Below are positions 40,485 to 49,535 of a DNA stretch of 64,000 bases, piece by piece; within the stretch, counting starts at the first letter, position 1; each line of letters starts with the position of its first letter. Source of the stretch: Bacillota bacterium (GTDB taxonomy: Bacteria > Bacillota > Bacilli > Paenibacillales > Paenibacillaceae); the NCBI GenBank assembly GCA_023460795.1, contig JAEWPC010000018.1, positions 124,001 through 188,000 of the forward strand, in the 5' to 3' direction. The position numbers and the translations under genes are program-made. A model generated the notes under the pieces. The model was not told the DNA's origin. It ran no database searches and was given only the letters and a program-made list of their open reading frames with translations.

Positions 40485-40601
40485 AGCGACATTTTTTAAA
40501 CATATTAATTATTTGGTCAGAAGAAACTCTGTTTCAAGAGCGGCCTCAGGATTATTATTAAGTGATGATCAGTGCCTGACAGTTGCATCTGGCATACAAT
40601 G

Positions 40602-40640
40602 AAAAAGGCCTCACCGTCTAATAGACGATGAGGTCTTTTT
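40602..40640. terminator. Bidirectional terminator between the NTPase gene and the MFS gene
   Basis: AAAAAGGCCTCACCGTCTA pairs with TAGACGATGAGGTCTTTTT (two mismatches), ending in T-runs on both strands. Confidence 0.85.
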
Positions 40641-40653
40641 CTTGATTTTTCCC

Positions 40654-42129
40654 TTAGTGCATCATGACCGGAGCATTGACCGCGTCTCCGCCTTCTTCTT
40701 CCGCGTCTTTCGGTCTCCGAAGCAGGATGGCTAACAAGGCGCCCGCAACCGCGATGCATCCGGCGACTAAGAACGTATCGCCGAAAGCCGAGACGAGAGA
40801 TGCAGCCGCGTCGCCCTTCGTAGCCGTCATATGGCTCTCGACGCGGTTACCCATGTAGCTTGCCAATCCCGCAATAGCGAACGACACGATGACTTGCTGG
40901 GCAGCCGATACGAGCGGTGTTACCCGTCCGACGAGCTTGCGCGGCGCGACTTTCAGGATATGCGTATTGACCGGCATCATGGACAGCCCCATGCCTACGC
41001 CCATCATCATCGTCGCCGTAATCACGTATCCCGCGCCCGAATCCGCCGCAATCTGCGACATATAGAACAGGCCTGCCGCGACGAAACCAATCCCGACCAT
41101 GGATACGACGCGAGCGCCGAACTTGTCGAACAGCTTGCCGCCGATCGGCATGAACAGTCCCGTCATCGCCACCTGCGGCAAGATCATAAACCCGGTTTTG
41201 AGAGGCTCATAATGGAATACCTGCTGCATATACATCGGCACGAACAAGAACGATCCGAACAGGGCCATGGTCATTAACCAAGACGCGAACATACCGATCG
41301 TGAAGTCCGAAGACCCGAATACTCGAAGCTCCAACAACGGTTGTTTATGGCGAAGCTCAACGATGATGAACAATAGCAAAGCGGCGATACCTATGCCCAG
41401 GCTGACGAGCGTACTCGTAGAACCCCAATCCTTGCCGCCTTCGCTTACCGCGTAAGATAACGTTGCGAAAGCGATCGGCGCAAGCAGCATTCCCCAGAAA
41501 TCAAGCGCCGGAACGGTCTTGCGTTCTACCTTCGGCAAGAATCTGAGGCCGACCATGATCGCGATAATGCCGATTGGAAGATTGATCAGGAAGATCCAGT
41601 GCCAAGTCGCATACTCCAGCAAGTAACCGCCCAATACCGGACCGAGCGCAGGCCCGAGCATCATCGGGATGCCGAGCATTCCCATGACCGCGCCTTGCTT
41701 GTTAGGAGGAGCAAGCTTGAAGATAATCGCCATCCCGATCGGCTGCACCATGCCGCCGCCGACACCTTGGATAATGCGATAGAGAATGAGTTGCTCAGGC
41801 GTCGTCGCGAAGGAACACAGAAGCGAGCCCGCCGTGAACAGGAAAATCGTAATCAGGAAAATCTGTTTGGCGCCGAACCGATCGGTCAGCCAGCCCGCCA
41901 GCGGAATGACCGCGGATAGCGCCAGCGTATAAGCCGTAATCGACCACTGCATCGTATTGACGGTGGAGTCGAAATCGGACATCAACGTCGGCAGAGCAAT
42001 GTTCATGACGGTGCTGTCGAGAATGACCATGATCATCCCGACGACAATCGCCATCATTGGACCCATAATCGCTTTCATTGAGAACGGCGCTTCTTCCGCC
42101 GCTGATCCTACATTCGTTACACTAGACAT
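40654..42129 (-). CDS. DHA2-family (EmrB/QacA-type) drug:H+ antiporter
   Basis: 491 residues, 14 membrane helices. Motif A GWLTDRFGAKQIFL after helix 2, LDSTVMNIALPTL (motif D1) in helix 1 and the antiporter motif C GIPMMLGPALGPVLGG in helix 5. Exports hydrophobic compounds or drugs. Start ATG at 42129 with GAGGAG five bases before it. No TetR/MarR regulator adjacent. Upstream (42130-42290) a GTACC-containing near-palindrome (AGGTGTACCT) is seen. Confidence 0.93.
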   Translation of the reverse strand: MSSVTNVGSAAEEAPFSMKAIMGPMMAIVVGMIMVILDSTVMNIALPTLMSDFDSTVNTMQWSITAYTLALSAVIPLAGWLTDRFGAKQIFLITIFLFTAGSLLCSFATTPEQLILYRIIQGVGGGMVQPIGMAIIFKLAPPNKQGAVMGMLGIPMMLGPALGPVLGGYLLEYATWHWIFLINLPIGIIAIMVGLRFLPKVERKTVPALDFWGMLLAPIAFATLSYAVSEGGKDWGSTSTLVSLGIGIAALLLFIIVELRHKQPLLELRVFGSSDFTIGMFASWLMTMALFGSFLFVPMYMQQVFHYEPLKTGFMILPQVAMTGLFMPIGGKLFDKFGARVVSMVGIGFVAAGLFYMSQIAADSGAGYVITATMMMGVGMGLSMMPVNTHILKVAPRKLVGRVTPLVSAAQQVIVSFAIAGLASYMGNRVESHMTATKGDAAASLVSAFGDTFLVAGCIAVAGALLAILLRRPKDAEEEGGDAVNAPVMMH

Positions 42130-42290
42130 GGTTCTCCTCATTTCAGGTGAAATTTTCTACCAATAAAAGGTACACCTAATATTGAATAATTACAATCGTT
42201 CTAGAGAATGATTTCTCCCTCCGCCTAAGTTTGTATTCCTCTATTCAGACGAATGGCGATTGCATTATTCATCGGTGGGATGGAATAAGA

Positions 42291-42315
42291 ATAAGGCGCC
42301 CGATTGGGCGCCCTC
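42291..42315 (-). terminator. Terminator of the sigma/AHSA1 operon
   Basis: GGCGCCC-GATT-GGGCGCC hairpin (42295-42312), followed on the minus strand by TTATTCTTATT. It lies just after the AHSA1 stop. Confidence 0.75.
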
Positions 42316-42318
42316 CCG

Positions 42319-42747
42319 TTATTCCGATTGTTCGGTATATTGCTTGAAGCTGTTCATGATCGCTTGCCAGCCCGCTTGCTGGAACTCGACGGGATGAGTG
42401 TTCTCGGCATCGAAGGTTTCAATGACCGTCGTCGCGTTGCCTTGATCGATGAACGTGATATCCACTTTCCTGCCGTCGCCTATGGTGTAGGAGATCGCCT
42501 CATGGTGCTTCACCGCATCGTAGATGCCGCCGAAGTCGAAGCCCATGCTGCCGTCTTTCGCTTCCATTCTCGTCGTGAACTTGCCGCCTGCCCGAAGATC
42601 GTTCTCCGCTCTCGGCGCGTGCCAGTCCTCCGATGCCTGATTCCACTTCGTGATATGCTGCGGCTCGGTCCAGAATCTCCATACTTTCTCTACAGGGGCT
42701 TGAATAACAGCTTGCACGGTTACTTTCGTCGGGTTCGTCGTTTCCAT
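42319..42747 (-). CDS. AHSA1/SRPBCC-domain protein
   Basis: 142 residues, one START-like AHSA1 domain: VTVQAVIQAPVEKVWRFWTE at the N-terminus, AGGKFTTRMEAKDG, and the C-terminal helix QAGWQAIMNSFKQY. Ligand-binding fold, function unknown. It follows the ECF sigma gene on the same strand after 74 bases and may be its target or partner. ATG at 42747 is preceded by AGAGGTG; an in-frame GTG at 42759 overlaps that site. Confidence 0.9.
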   Translation of the reverse strand: METTNPTKVTVQAVIQAPVEKVWRFWTEPQHITKWNQASEDWHAPRAENDLRAGGKFTTRMEAKDGSMGFDFGGIYDAVKHHEAISYTIGDGRKVDITFIDQGNATTVIETFDAENTHPVEFQQAGWQAIMNSFKQYTEQSE

Positions 42748-42821
42748 TGTGATAGACACCTCTTCATTATTTTTTATTTTTTGTCGCTCTCATTTATATA
42801 GACGTAACCCGATTTCGAAAT

Positions 42822-43781
42822 TCATCGGTGAAGTTGCTCAGGAAGCCCCAACCGGGTAAATAAATTAGTATTGATGAAGTTCTGTACGTGGAACACTCGG
42901 TTATCTTTGACTTCTATGACGTGGATGCCCCATGGCACCAAGACGGATGGAGCCTCCTTGCTCGGCATATACTGCGCGAGCGCGGGATATCCGCCATTCA
43001 CGGTAACCGGCAGGAGCTTCGACCCTACGCAATGCCATCGCGTAAGCTCGTAGAACTTCGCGAGATCCCCCTGCCCGCGAATCCACATCGGGAACGGCGG
43101 CATGGACATGCAGCCTTCCTCATGGAACAACGCGACAAGCGCGTTAATATCGAATTGCTCGAACGCTTCCACGTATCGGGAGAGCAGCTCGGGGTCCGGC
43201 TTCTCTTCCATCTTGCTGTACTCGTCGGACCGAAGCTGCGTTCGTTCCAACGTCTCCCTGGCTCTCTGCAACGCGCTGTTCACCGCCGCCGCCGACATGC
43301 CTAACGTCTCCGCGATCTGCTTGGATGACCATTCGAATACATCCTTCAGGATCAGCACCGCGCGCTGGCGCGGAGGCAACGTCTGAAGGAGGGCGATGAA
43401 GCAAATCTGCAGCGTGTCTTTGCGGACGAGCGCATCCTCCGGATTGTCTCCGAAATCGGGAGCAGGCCATACCCATGCCGAGTCGGGCAACGTCTCGGTC
43501 GGTGCAATGATCGCGACCGCCGGGTCGTTCAGATCGACGGGCAGCATCCGGCGCTTCGCCTGTCTCAGCTTGTCTATGCATAAGTTCGACGCGATGCGGT
43601 AGACCCACGTCTTGAAGGAAGAGTCCTCCCTGAACGAGTTCCAGCTCTGCCACGCCCGGATGTAGGTTTCCTGCACCGTATCGTCGGCATCGTCGAACGA
43701 GCCTAGCATCCTATAACAGAACGAAGTTAACCCTGGCTTATAGCTCTCGAATAACTCACTATCAAAAGCGGTCGCGTTCAT
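42822..43781 (-). CDS. ECF sigma factor with C-terminal SnoaL-like domain
   Basis: 319 residues. Sigma region 2 (LTSFCYRMLGSFDDADDTVQETYIRAW), region 4 (TLPPRQRAVLILKDVFEWSSKQIAETLGMSAAAVNSALQRARETL), and from about residue 205 a SnoaL/NTF2-like domain (LSRYVEAFEQFDINALVALFHEEG, FHVQNFIN). Such ECF groups lack an anti-sigma factor and are controlled by the fused domain. Start ATG has TAGGAGG upstream. A carboxymuconolactone or DGPF gene often nearby is absent; an AHSA1 gene follows instead. Confidence 0.93.
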   Translation of the reverse strand: MNATAFDSELFESYKPGLTSFCYRMLGSFDDADDTVQETYIRAWQSWNSFREDSSFKTWVYRIASNLCIDKLRQAKRRMLPVDLNDPAVAIIAPTETLPDSAWVWPAPDFGDNPEDALVRKDTLQICFIALLQTLPPRQRAVLILKDVFEWSSKQIAETLGMSAAAVNSALQRARETLERTQLRSDEYSKMEEKPDPELLSRYVEAFEQFDINALVALFHEEGCMSMPPFPMWIRGQGDLAKFYELTRWHCVGSKLLPVTVNGGYPALAQYMPSKEAPSVLVPWGIHVIEVKDNRVFHVQNFINTNLFTRLGLPEQLHR

Positions 43782-43849
43782 CTCGGCCTCCTAGAGAGCG
43801 TCTTAACTTTAATTATAGGGAGAAAATTTTTATTTTACTAGACGGGCGC

Positions 43850-45490
43850 TTATTGCGGGCTCTCTGATTCTTCTTCGATCTGAATCCATAACTCTTGGCC
43901 CGTCCAGTTCGACACCTTATACCAACCCATGCCCCTCCATTCCTGCAGGGCAAACACGTTCTGAACTCCGATCTCGATCGGGCTCTTGGACGTCGTGTCG
44001 GGTTCGACGTAGGCTCTCGTCTTGACCGGATTGTATACTTTGCGATACGTTTCCGTAATCGGATTCGCGGTCTTCACCCATTCGGCCTTGCCGTTGCTTC
44101 CGACGGTCCGATACCAATCGCCGGCGTTCTCGAACGTATCCAATCGGGTGCCCGCGGGGTATACGCCGACCGGCTTGGTCGAATCGTCTTTGCTGCGATA
44201 GGCTTTGACCTCTTCGGTCACTTCGATCCGTACGCCGAAAGAGTCTTTCTTCTCCGGCAATGCCGCGATCAGCTCGTCCGATGCTTGGAATCGGGCGAGC
44301 TGCTGTTCTTTAACGCGAAGAATACGTTCCGTCGCGGCGCTCTTCTTCCTCGTGGCTACATTCGTAACAAGTCCGGATTTCGAATCGTAAAATTCGCTCC
44401 CGTACACGAACGATTCCGGCGGCGCGAACGAAGCCCGAACCGCTACGGGATGCTCCACGTTACGGAACAGATCGTATCCGAACATCCGGTAATCCGTTGA
44501 TACGCCAAGCAGTCCTAGCACGGTCGGCATCATATCCAGATGTCCGCCGACGGCTTTGTAGATGCCCTGTTTCACGGCCGGTCCATGGATGATGAACGGT
44601 ACGCCAATCGCATCGATCTGATCGTACGGCCTTCCGAGCAAATCCTTCAGCGCGATCTCCTGCTTCTCCTTCACCATATCCGTCGTGATACCGGAGTGGT
44701 CGCCGTAGATCGCGATCACGGATTCGTCCCATAGCCCGTTCTTTTTCAAATCCTCTATGAAGCGTCCGAGCGCCGCGTCCGCGTAATGCACCGCCGTCAG
44801 ATAATCGCCGGCGACGTTCCCTTGATAAATCTCGGGCAATTCCAGCGAGCGATAAGAGGCTGGAACGCGGAACGGAGAATGGCTCGACATGCTCACGACC
44901 TGCGCGTAGAACGGCTTCTTCTGCTTCGTTAATATCTTCATGCTCTTATCGTACAGAATATCGTCATCCGAGCCGAACGCGATCGATCGGTCCGTGCCGA
45001 AGTACTCCTTGTCGTAGAAGCTGTCGAAGCCGAGCGCGGAATACAATTCTTTGCGATTCCAGAACGTCACGCTGTTCGTATGTAAAGTCACCGTGGAATA
45101 ACCGTTCTTCTTCAATAGTCTAGGCAGGCTGGGATATTCCTTGTCGGCCCGATCCTTCGCGATCGACGAGCTCGCGTCCGCCGGGTGCAGCGACGTATTC
45201 GACATGAACTCCGCGTCGGACGTGATGCCGGCCCCGTTCTGTAGATAGAAGTTCGGGAAATAAGCCGATTCACGAATCAGCTTGTTCAAGTTCGGCGTAA
45301 TCTCTTGGCCTCCGACCTTCCTATTCAAGACGAAGGACTGGAACGCTTCCAGTTGAATGAAAATGACGTTCGGCTTCGAAGGACCCTGAGTGACCTCCGG
45401 CTTCGTTTCCGGATTAGCAGCTTCCTTCGCGCATCCGCTTCCCGTCAGCAGAACCGCAAGCACCATCGCGACGACTATTATATTCTTCAC
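43850..45490 (-). CDS. LTA-synthase-like phosphoglycerol transferase as a lipoprotein with SH3-like tail
   Basis: 546 residues from a GTG at 45490. Signal peptide with lipobox LTGSGC (Cys20), then a sulfatase-fold LtaS-type catalytic domain: NVIFIQLEAFQSFV, the nucleophile region GAGITSDAEFMSNTSL (Thr), FYAQVVSMSSHSPF and IAIYGDHSG. Two C-terminal SH3/GW-like segments (EVKAYRSKDDSTKPVGVYPAG; VKTRAYVEPDTT) probably bind the wall. Unlike LtaS it has no five-helix membrane domain; the lipid anchor replaces it. Likely transfers or removes phosphoglycerol on a surface polymer. The start is inferred from the signal peptide; its ribosome site (GGGGCGC) is weak. Confidence 0.87.
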   Translation of the reverse strand: MKNIIVVAMVLAVLLTGSGCAKEAANPETKPEVTQGPSKPNVIFIQLEAFQSFVLNRKVGGQEITPNLNKLIRESAYFPNFYLQNGAGITSDAEFMSNTSLHPADASSSIAKDRADKEYPSLPRLLKKNGYSTVTLHTNSVTFWNRKELYSALGFDSFYDKEYFGTDRSIAFGSDDDILYDKSMKILTKQKKPFYAQVVSMSSHSPFRVPASYRSLELPEIYQGNVAGDYLTAVHYADAALGRFIEDLKKNGLWDESVIAIYGDHSGITTDMVKEKQEIALKDLLGRPYDQIDAIGVPFIIHGPAVKQGIYKAVGGHLDMMPTVLGLLGVSTDYRMFGYDLFRNVEHPVAVRASFAPPESFVYGSEFYDSKSGLVTNVATRKKSAATERILRVKEQQLARFQASDELIAALPEKKDSFGVRIEVTEEVKAYRSKDDSTKPVGVYPAGTRLDTFENAGDWYRTVGSNGKAEWVKTANPITETYRKVYNPVKTRAYVEPDTTSKSPIEIGVQNVFALQEWRGMGWYKVSNWTGQELWIQIEEESESPQ

Positions 45491-45533
45491 GGCAAATCGC
45501 GCCCCAATCGATCGAAATAGAATCTTCCGCACT

Positions 45534-45542
45534 ATTATACCA
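45534..45542 (-). promoter_or_regulatory. Extended -10 promoter of the LtaS-like gene
   Basis: Minus strand TGGTATAAT: perfect -10 with extended TGN. Transcription would start near 45527, between the upstream terminator and the GTG start. Confidence 0.55.
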
Positions 45543-45568
45543 TTTACTGTATGTCGCGCCAGTAAGAC

Positions 45569-45616
45569 ATGAAGAAGGCCGAGATGCCCTAGTGAGGGAA
45601 CCCCGGCCTTCTTCAT
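45569..45616 (-). terminator. Terminator of the metalloprotease gene
   Basis: ATGAAGAAGGCCG (45569-45581) pairs with CGGCCTTCTTCAT (45604-45616), 13 bp, 13 bases after the stop of the protease gene. The following T-run is interrupted. Confidence 0.7.
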
Positions 45617-45628
45617 GATGTCGCTCGA

Positions 45629-46747
45629 TTAGGCCGCTTTAACCGCCTTCGGCTTCGATGCATTGGAGAAATCGTAATTCACCGGTCTCGCGTACACGAA
45701 AGCCTTCGTCTTAGGGTCGAAGGCGTATACGGTTAACGTTAGCTCCGAAGCGAGAAGATCGCCGGACACGACCACGGAGGTACCTGTCTTCAGCGTAGTG
45801 AAGTCGATCCAAGTATCGTCCCCCGCTTCGGTCCAGTACACGATATACTGCAGACGCCGCGCCACATCCGACGTGGCGGAGGCAGCGGCGAACGTCAGCT
45901 TGTAGTCGTACCCTCCGACGCCGTCGGAAACCGCTTGTACCCCGGTAAGCTTCGGCTCTTTCAGAACAAGCGGTTGCGGATCCTTGAGCCCGCTCAGCTT
46001 CAGCCAATAGGAACGCACGGCCTGGAGCGTCATCACGGATGGGATCGACGTGTTCTCGATCTCTCCGTAGAATCCGAGCCCATCGTCCTGCTTGAACGAA
46101 TTCGCCATGGCCTGCTTGGCCATGGGGGAACCGAATAACGCCATGTAATCGTCCGCCATGATTTCGGCCGAATCCCACTTATGCGTGTAGCCGGGCTCGG
46201 ACCCGTCTTCGCTGAATACGACCGGGTAGTTCTTGATTCCCCTCAGCGACGCCCACTTGGTGTCCGGGCTGCTCGGCAGCTTGCGTTCCTGCTTAATCAA
46301 CCAGTAATGGGTAAAATGATGCCCGTATTCATGGCTCAGCGTCGCGGACAAGCTCTCGACCGTCTTCAGGCGATCGGCGTCGTAGAGGGTGATCTCCGTC
46401 CCTTTATCCATGACGATGTCCGACATATCGTCCTCAGACCAGGAATAGTACATGCTTGCGACGCCCGCTTCGTCTTCCTTCCGCTCCGAAGACAGGATGA
46501 CTTTCCCCAGGTAAGCCAATTCCTCGCCGTGCAGATTGCGCATCAGGTCGGCATACAAGGTCTTGAGCTTAGCCTGAGTCCAGCTCTTGCTGTAGCTGAC
46601 GAATTGAATGCGCTCGGGCGACACATACGTAGCCACCGGCCTCTTGCTTGCGGCGTCGGCGCTCGGAACCCATGAACCTCCTGTTGCCGCAATCACTAGA
46701 ACCGCTAATAGAACGACCCATATTCCGCGATATATTTTCATCCTCAT
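45629..46747 (-). CDS. Secreted zinc metalloprotease-like protein (HEYGHH)
   Basis: 372 residues. Signal peptide about 1-32 (cleavage near ADAASK). HExxH zinc motif in LSATLSHEYGHHFTHYW at about residues 140-156, with a downstream Glu candidate in SAEIMADDYMALFG, as in gluzincin-type peptidases. The C-terminal 110 residues look like a fibronectin-III-type beta domain (LQYIVYWTEAGDD, TLTVYAFDP). Substrate unknown. ATG at 46747 has GAGGCGG upstream; ATG at 46741 is an alternative. Confidence 0.82.
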   Translation of the reverse strand: MRMKIYRGIWVVLLAVLVIAATGGSWVPSADAASKRPVATYVSPERIQFVSYSKSWTQAKLKTLYADLMRNLHGEELAYLGKVILSSERKEDEAGVASMYYSWSEDDMSDIVMDKGTEITLYDADRLKTVESLSATLSHEYGHHFTHYWLIKQERKLPSSPDTKWASLRGIKNYPVVFSEDGSEPGYTHKWDSAEIMADDYMALFGSPMAKQAMANSFKQDDGLGFYGEIENTSIPSVMTLQAVRSYWLKLSGLKDPQPLVLKEPKLTGVQAVSDGVGGYDYKLTFAAASATSDVARRLQYIVYWTEAGDDTWIDFTTLKTGTSVVVSGDLLASELTLTVYAFDPKTKAFVYARPVNYDFSNASKPKAVKAA

Positions 46748-46890
46748 AGACTGCCGCCTCTTCTCCACTGTGTATACAACCAATGATAGAGTTATCGGTC
46801 GGATAGACGAATAAATGAACTCGCTAATCATCCATTGATAGGAGGATGGTATGTGGCCAAGGCAGCCCGAGAATCTATTGTTTGCGCAGG

Positions 46891-46974
46891 GCTACAGTGG
46901 TCTGTGAGAACGTTGCAGGAACAATTCACGCTCGCGCGACGCTGCAACGGTCTGTGAGAACGTTGCGGAAACAA
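46891..46974 (+). repeat. Pair of 34-bp direct repeats
   Basis: GGTCTGTGAGAACGTTGC is the identical core of two copies (46891-46925 and 46941-46974) 50 bases apart. A tiny frame (46851-46907, MWPRQPENLLFAQGYSGL) with an AGGAGG site runs into copy 1; I think it is part of a dispersed repeat rather than a gene. The rest of 46748-46988 holds nothing else I can identify. Confidence 0.6.
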
Positions 46975-46988
46975 CTCTAGAGACAATA

Positions 46989-47519
46989 CTACACGGGAAC
47001 GTAGGTTAACCTGATCACCTGCTCGCCGATTCGATCGCTCGCCACAAGGCGCAACGGCGAGCGCGGGCCGGCGAAGAACGGCGTTCCGTGACCCAATACG
47101 ACCGGATGGAGGTAGATACGATACTCGTCGACGAGACCGAGTTCCGCCAGATGGTGCGCCAACTCCGGTCCGGAAACTTCGATCACCCCTTCATGCCGTT
47201 CCTTCAACCCGCGTATGGCAGCAGCGAGGTCGCCCTCGATCAGAGAAGCGTTCGGCCCGACGGACTTTAAAGTCTTCGACACCACCCACTTCGGTTTGCT
47301 TTGCCACGCCAAAGCGTATTCTCGTTCCTCGGCATCCCATTCACCTTGATCTTCGTCCCAATACCGCATGATCTCGTACATGCGACGGCCGTACAAACTA
47401 CCCGTCACACCAAGCATGTCATCGATAAAATGACGGAATACTACGGGGTCCGGCCGAAAAGCCGTGTGATCGACATACCCATCCAGTGATTGATTTAACG
47501 CGAACACGATTTTTGCCAT
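46989..47519 (-). CDS. RibD-C/dihydrofolate-reductase-like protein (YwjB type)
   Basis: 176 residues with the DHFR-like fold: KIVFALNQSLDGYVD at the N-terminus, GRRMYEIMRYWDE, VVSKTL, IEVSGPELAHHLAELGLVDEYRIYLHPVVLGHGTPFF. NADPH-dependent reductase of unknown substrate; the family includes riboflavin-pathway reductase domains. ATG has GAGAGGAG upstream. Stand-alone. Confidence 0.9.
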   Translation of the reverse strand: MAKIVFALNQSLDGYVDHTAFRPDPVVFRHFIDDMLGVTGSLYGRRMYEIMRYWDEDQGEWDAEEREYALAWQSKPKWVVSKTLKSVGPNASLIEGDLAAAIRGLKERHEGVIEVSGPELAHHLAELGLVDEYRIYLHPVVLGHGTPFFAGPRSPLRLVASDRIGEQVIRLTYVPV

Positions 47520-47584
47520 AAGAATGACACTCCTCTCTAGTTTTCGAGCAAATTCATCAAGACAAGCACGCTGCTCTCATCCGA

Positions 47585-47828
47585 TCACGTGAAAAGCCCG
47601 CCTAAACGATCATCTGCCGGAGGCGGGTAGCCTAGCTGTCTGGCCATGAATACGATTTGGCCTTTGTGATGGAATTCATGCGTCACCGCATGAGTGAACA
47701 GAAGCAATGGCGTAGGCGTCTTCGGGTAACCGTCCCAATACTTGAGGAGGCAGCTCTTCCAAGAACGTAAACAGGTTCTGTCTGGCGAGTCTGATCCAAT
47801 CGTATTGCTGCTGTAACATATTGAGCAA
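47585..47828 (-). pseudogene. dinB pseudogene with large internal deletion
   Basis: A TTG with GAGGAGTG begins LLNMLQQQYDWIRLARQNLF, the N-terminus of a DinB protein, but about 100 central residues are missing. The frame then shifts into the C-terminal part DGYPKTPTPLLLFTHAVTHE...HHKGQIVFMARQLGYPPPAD-DRLGGLFT. The ends closely match the intact DinB gene at 23.9-24.4 kb. The deletion removes the first metal His and breaks the frame, so no working protein is expected. Confidence 0.85.
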
Positions 47829-47858
47829 CGCAGTCACTCCTCGTATTTCGGATGATGA

Positions 47859-48257
47859 TCAATTAAGTACCTGAGCCATCTCCCACACATGCCCGTCCGG
47901 ATCGGCGAAACATGCCGTACGCCGTCCCCATGGGCGCGTTATAGGTCCATTCAACATTTGAACCCCTTTGGCTTCCAACTCCGCGCATACCCGGTCTACG
48001 TCCGGCAACTGGATCGTGAATTGGAACCGAACGCCATCTCCGCTGTTTCCCACCCGCGCCGGTTCGATCAATTCGTGGGCATTCAATTGATCTAGTAGAT
48101 TGATGCATGTGTTGCCAAAATCGAATACCGCGCAGCTTTCATCTTCATATCGAACGGCAAGATTAAACGTTTCTTGATAAAACGCCTTCGACCGCTGCAG
48201 ATCTTCCACGAATAAGCTGATTTCCGTAATCAATTTCGCCCATTCTCCTGACTTCAT
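47859..48257 (-). CDS. VOC (glyoxalase/dioxygenase fold) protein
   Basis: 132 residues: two VOC modules (LITEISLFVEDLQRSKAFYQE; FQFTIQLPDVDRVCAELEAKGV) with GPITRPWGRRTACFADPDGHVWEMAQ at the end, the usual final strands with Glu. Related to resistance or dioxygenase-like binding proteins; ligand unknown. Start ATG at 48257 with GAGGAG upstream. It sits just before the dinB pseudogene, copying the VOC-DinB order at 24 kb. Confidence 0.9.
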   Translation of the reverse strand: MKSGEWAKLITEISLFVEDLQRSKAFYQETFNLAVRYEDESCAVFDFGNTCINLLDQLNAHELIEPARVGNSGDGVRFQFTIQLPDVDRVCAELEAKGVQMLNGPITRPWGRRTACFADPDGHVWEMAQVLN

Positions 48258-48459
48258 TGTCGTCAACTCCTCAACTATGATCCATAAAAGCACCTCTATG
48301 ATGTAGACGAAAACCAATCGCCATATTCATCGGTCAATAACAGCTCTTGTGTTACATCAGCGATTGTCGGTTAAGCCGATTCGACGATTGTGACAGTTGC
48401 CGCAACGAAAAGCAGCGAAACGGATCGGATTCCGTCTCGCTGCCGCGACATACTTTCCC

Positions 48460-49479
48460 TTATTCAAAAGAAACTTGCAATTTCATGTCCTGAGGATAAC
48501 GCTCGCCTGAGAAGAAACGAACCGCGCCTTCGAGCGTCAACTCTCGGCTTACCAGGTGGTCGATCCGAAGCCGTTCGGCTTCCAGCCAAGCGAGCGCGGG
48601 CGCCATCGTATGATTGAGCGCCATCGACCCGATCAGCGTCCATTCGTAATGATAGAGATCGAAGGTCCGCAAATCCACGGTCGCCTGATCGTTCGTCACG
48701 CCGAATTGAACGTAGCGACCGCAGGGAGCGAGATAGCGAAAAGAGTTTTCGATGACGGCCGGAACACCGGTCGTATCGACGACGATGTCATACCCGTTCC
48801 TACCGGTGAAGTCCTGCAGCGCCGCCTCCGCGTCTTCCGCGCGCACGACCCGCGTTGCCCCCCACTCGGAAGCTAGCGCAAGCTTCTCTTCCGTCAGATC
48901 GACGACCGTTAGCTCGGACACGCCTGATCGCGCAAGCGCCTGCACCCACTGCTGGCCCATAGCCCCGGCCCCTAACAACAGCGCCCTGTCGGCGACCGAG
49001 GGACGCAGCCGGTTCATCGCATGAACGACGCACGCGACCGGCTCGACGAATGCCCCTTCCGCGAAAGTCAGCCGGTCCGGAAGAAGCAGTGCCAACTCCG
49101 CGGGAATGGCGACATACTCCGCCATTGCCCCAGGTAGCGTAACGCCGATAGTGTCCCATCGGTCGCAATGGTTCGCGCGGCCCGACATGCAGAACCGACA
49201 GCGGCCGCACGATAGATTCGGATCGGCGCAGACGCGGTCTCCCAGGCGGAACCCTTCGACCCCTTCTCCTACCTCATGCACGACACCTGAAAACTCGTGC
49301 CCGGGAATGATCGGATAAGGGGACAAGTACTCCCCTTTGTAAATATGAAGATCCGTTCCGCAGATGCCTACCCTCTTCACCTGCACGACGATTTCGCCTT
49401 TCTTCGCCTTCGGAACGGGCACCTGCCGAACGACGGCGCTTCCGGGCTTTTCCACGACGAGAGCTTGCATCATTGCCAA
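48460..49479 (-). CDS. Zinc-dependent medium-chain alcohol/polyol dehydrogenase
   Basis: 339 residues. Catalytic zinc ligands Cys-Gly-Thr-Asp (GICGTDLHIYKGEY), His-Glu in PGHEFSGVVHEVGEG, structural zinc cysteines CGRCRFCMSGRANHC, and the NAD motif LLGAGAMGQQWVQ. Of the sorbitol/threonine dehydrogenase group. Last gene of the second sugar importer operon, 56 bases after the FAD oxidoreductase, so it probably oxidises the imported sugar or polyol. TTG start chosen because AAGGAGGAG lies six bases upstream; an ATG two codons later is possible. Confidence 0.93.
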   Translation of the reverse strand: MAMMQALVVEKPGSAVVRQVPVPKAKKGEIVVQVKRVGICGTDLHIYKGEYLSPYPIIPGHEFSGVVHEVGEGVEGFRLGDRVCADPNLSCGRCRFCMSGRANHCDRWDTIGVTLPGAMAEYVAIPAELALLLPDRLTFAEGAFVEPVACVVHAMNRLRPSVADRALLLGAGAMGQQWVQALARSGVSELTVVDLTEEKLALASEWGATRVVRAEDAEAALQDFTGRNGYDIVVDTTGVPAVIENSFRYLAPCGRYVQFGVTNDQATVDLRTFDLYHYEWTLIGSMALNHTMAPALAWLEAERLRIDHLVSRELTLEGAVRFFSGERYPQDMKLQVSFE

Positions 49480-49535
49480 TCCGATCTCCTCCTTTATATT
49501 AATCCGTCACAAGGTGCGGATAAACAACGCTATAG

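Noticed and set aside
45491..45616. N-terminal extension of the LtaS-like protein beginning MKKAGVPS
   Set aside because: It translates the terminator hairpin of the neighbouring gene and the promoter; the lipoprotein signal peptide begins at GTG 45490.
46851..46907. 18-codon frame with AGGAGG ribosome site
   Set aside because: It ends in the first copy of a direct repeat and is probably part of a dispersed repeat family; kept only as a note under the repeat.
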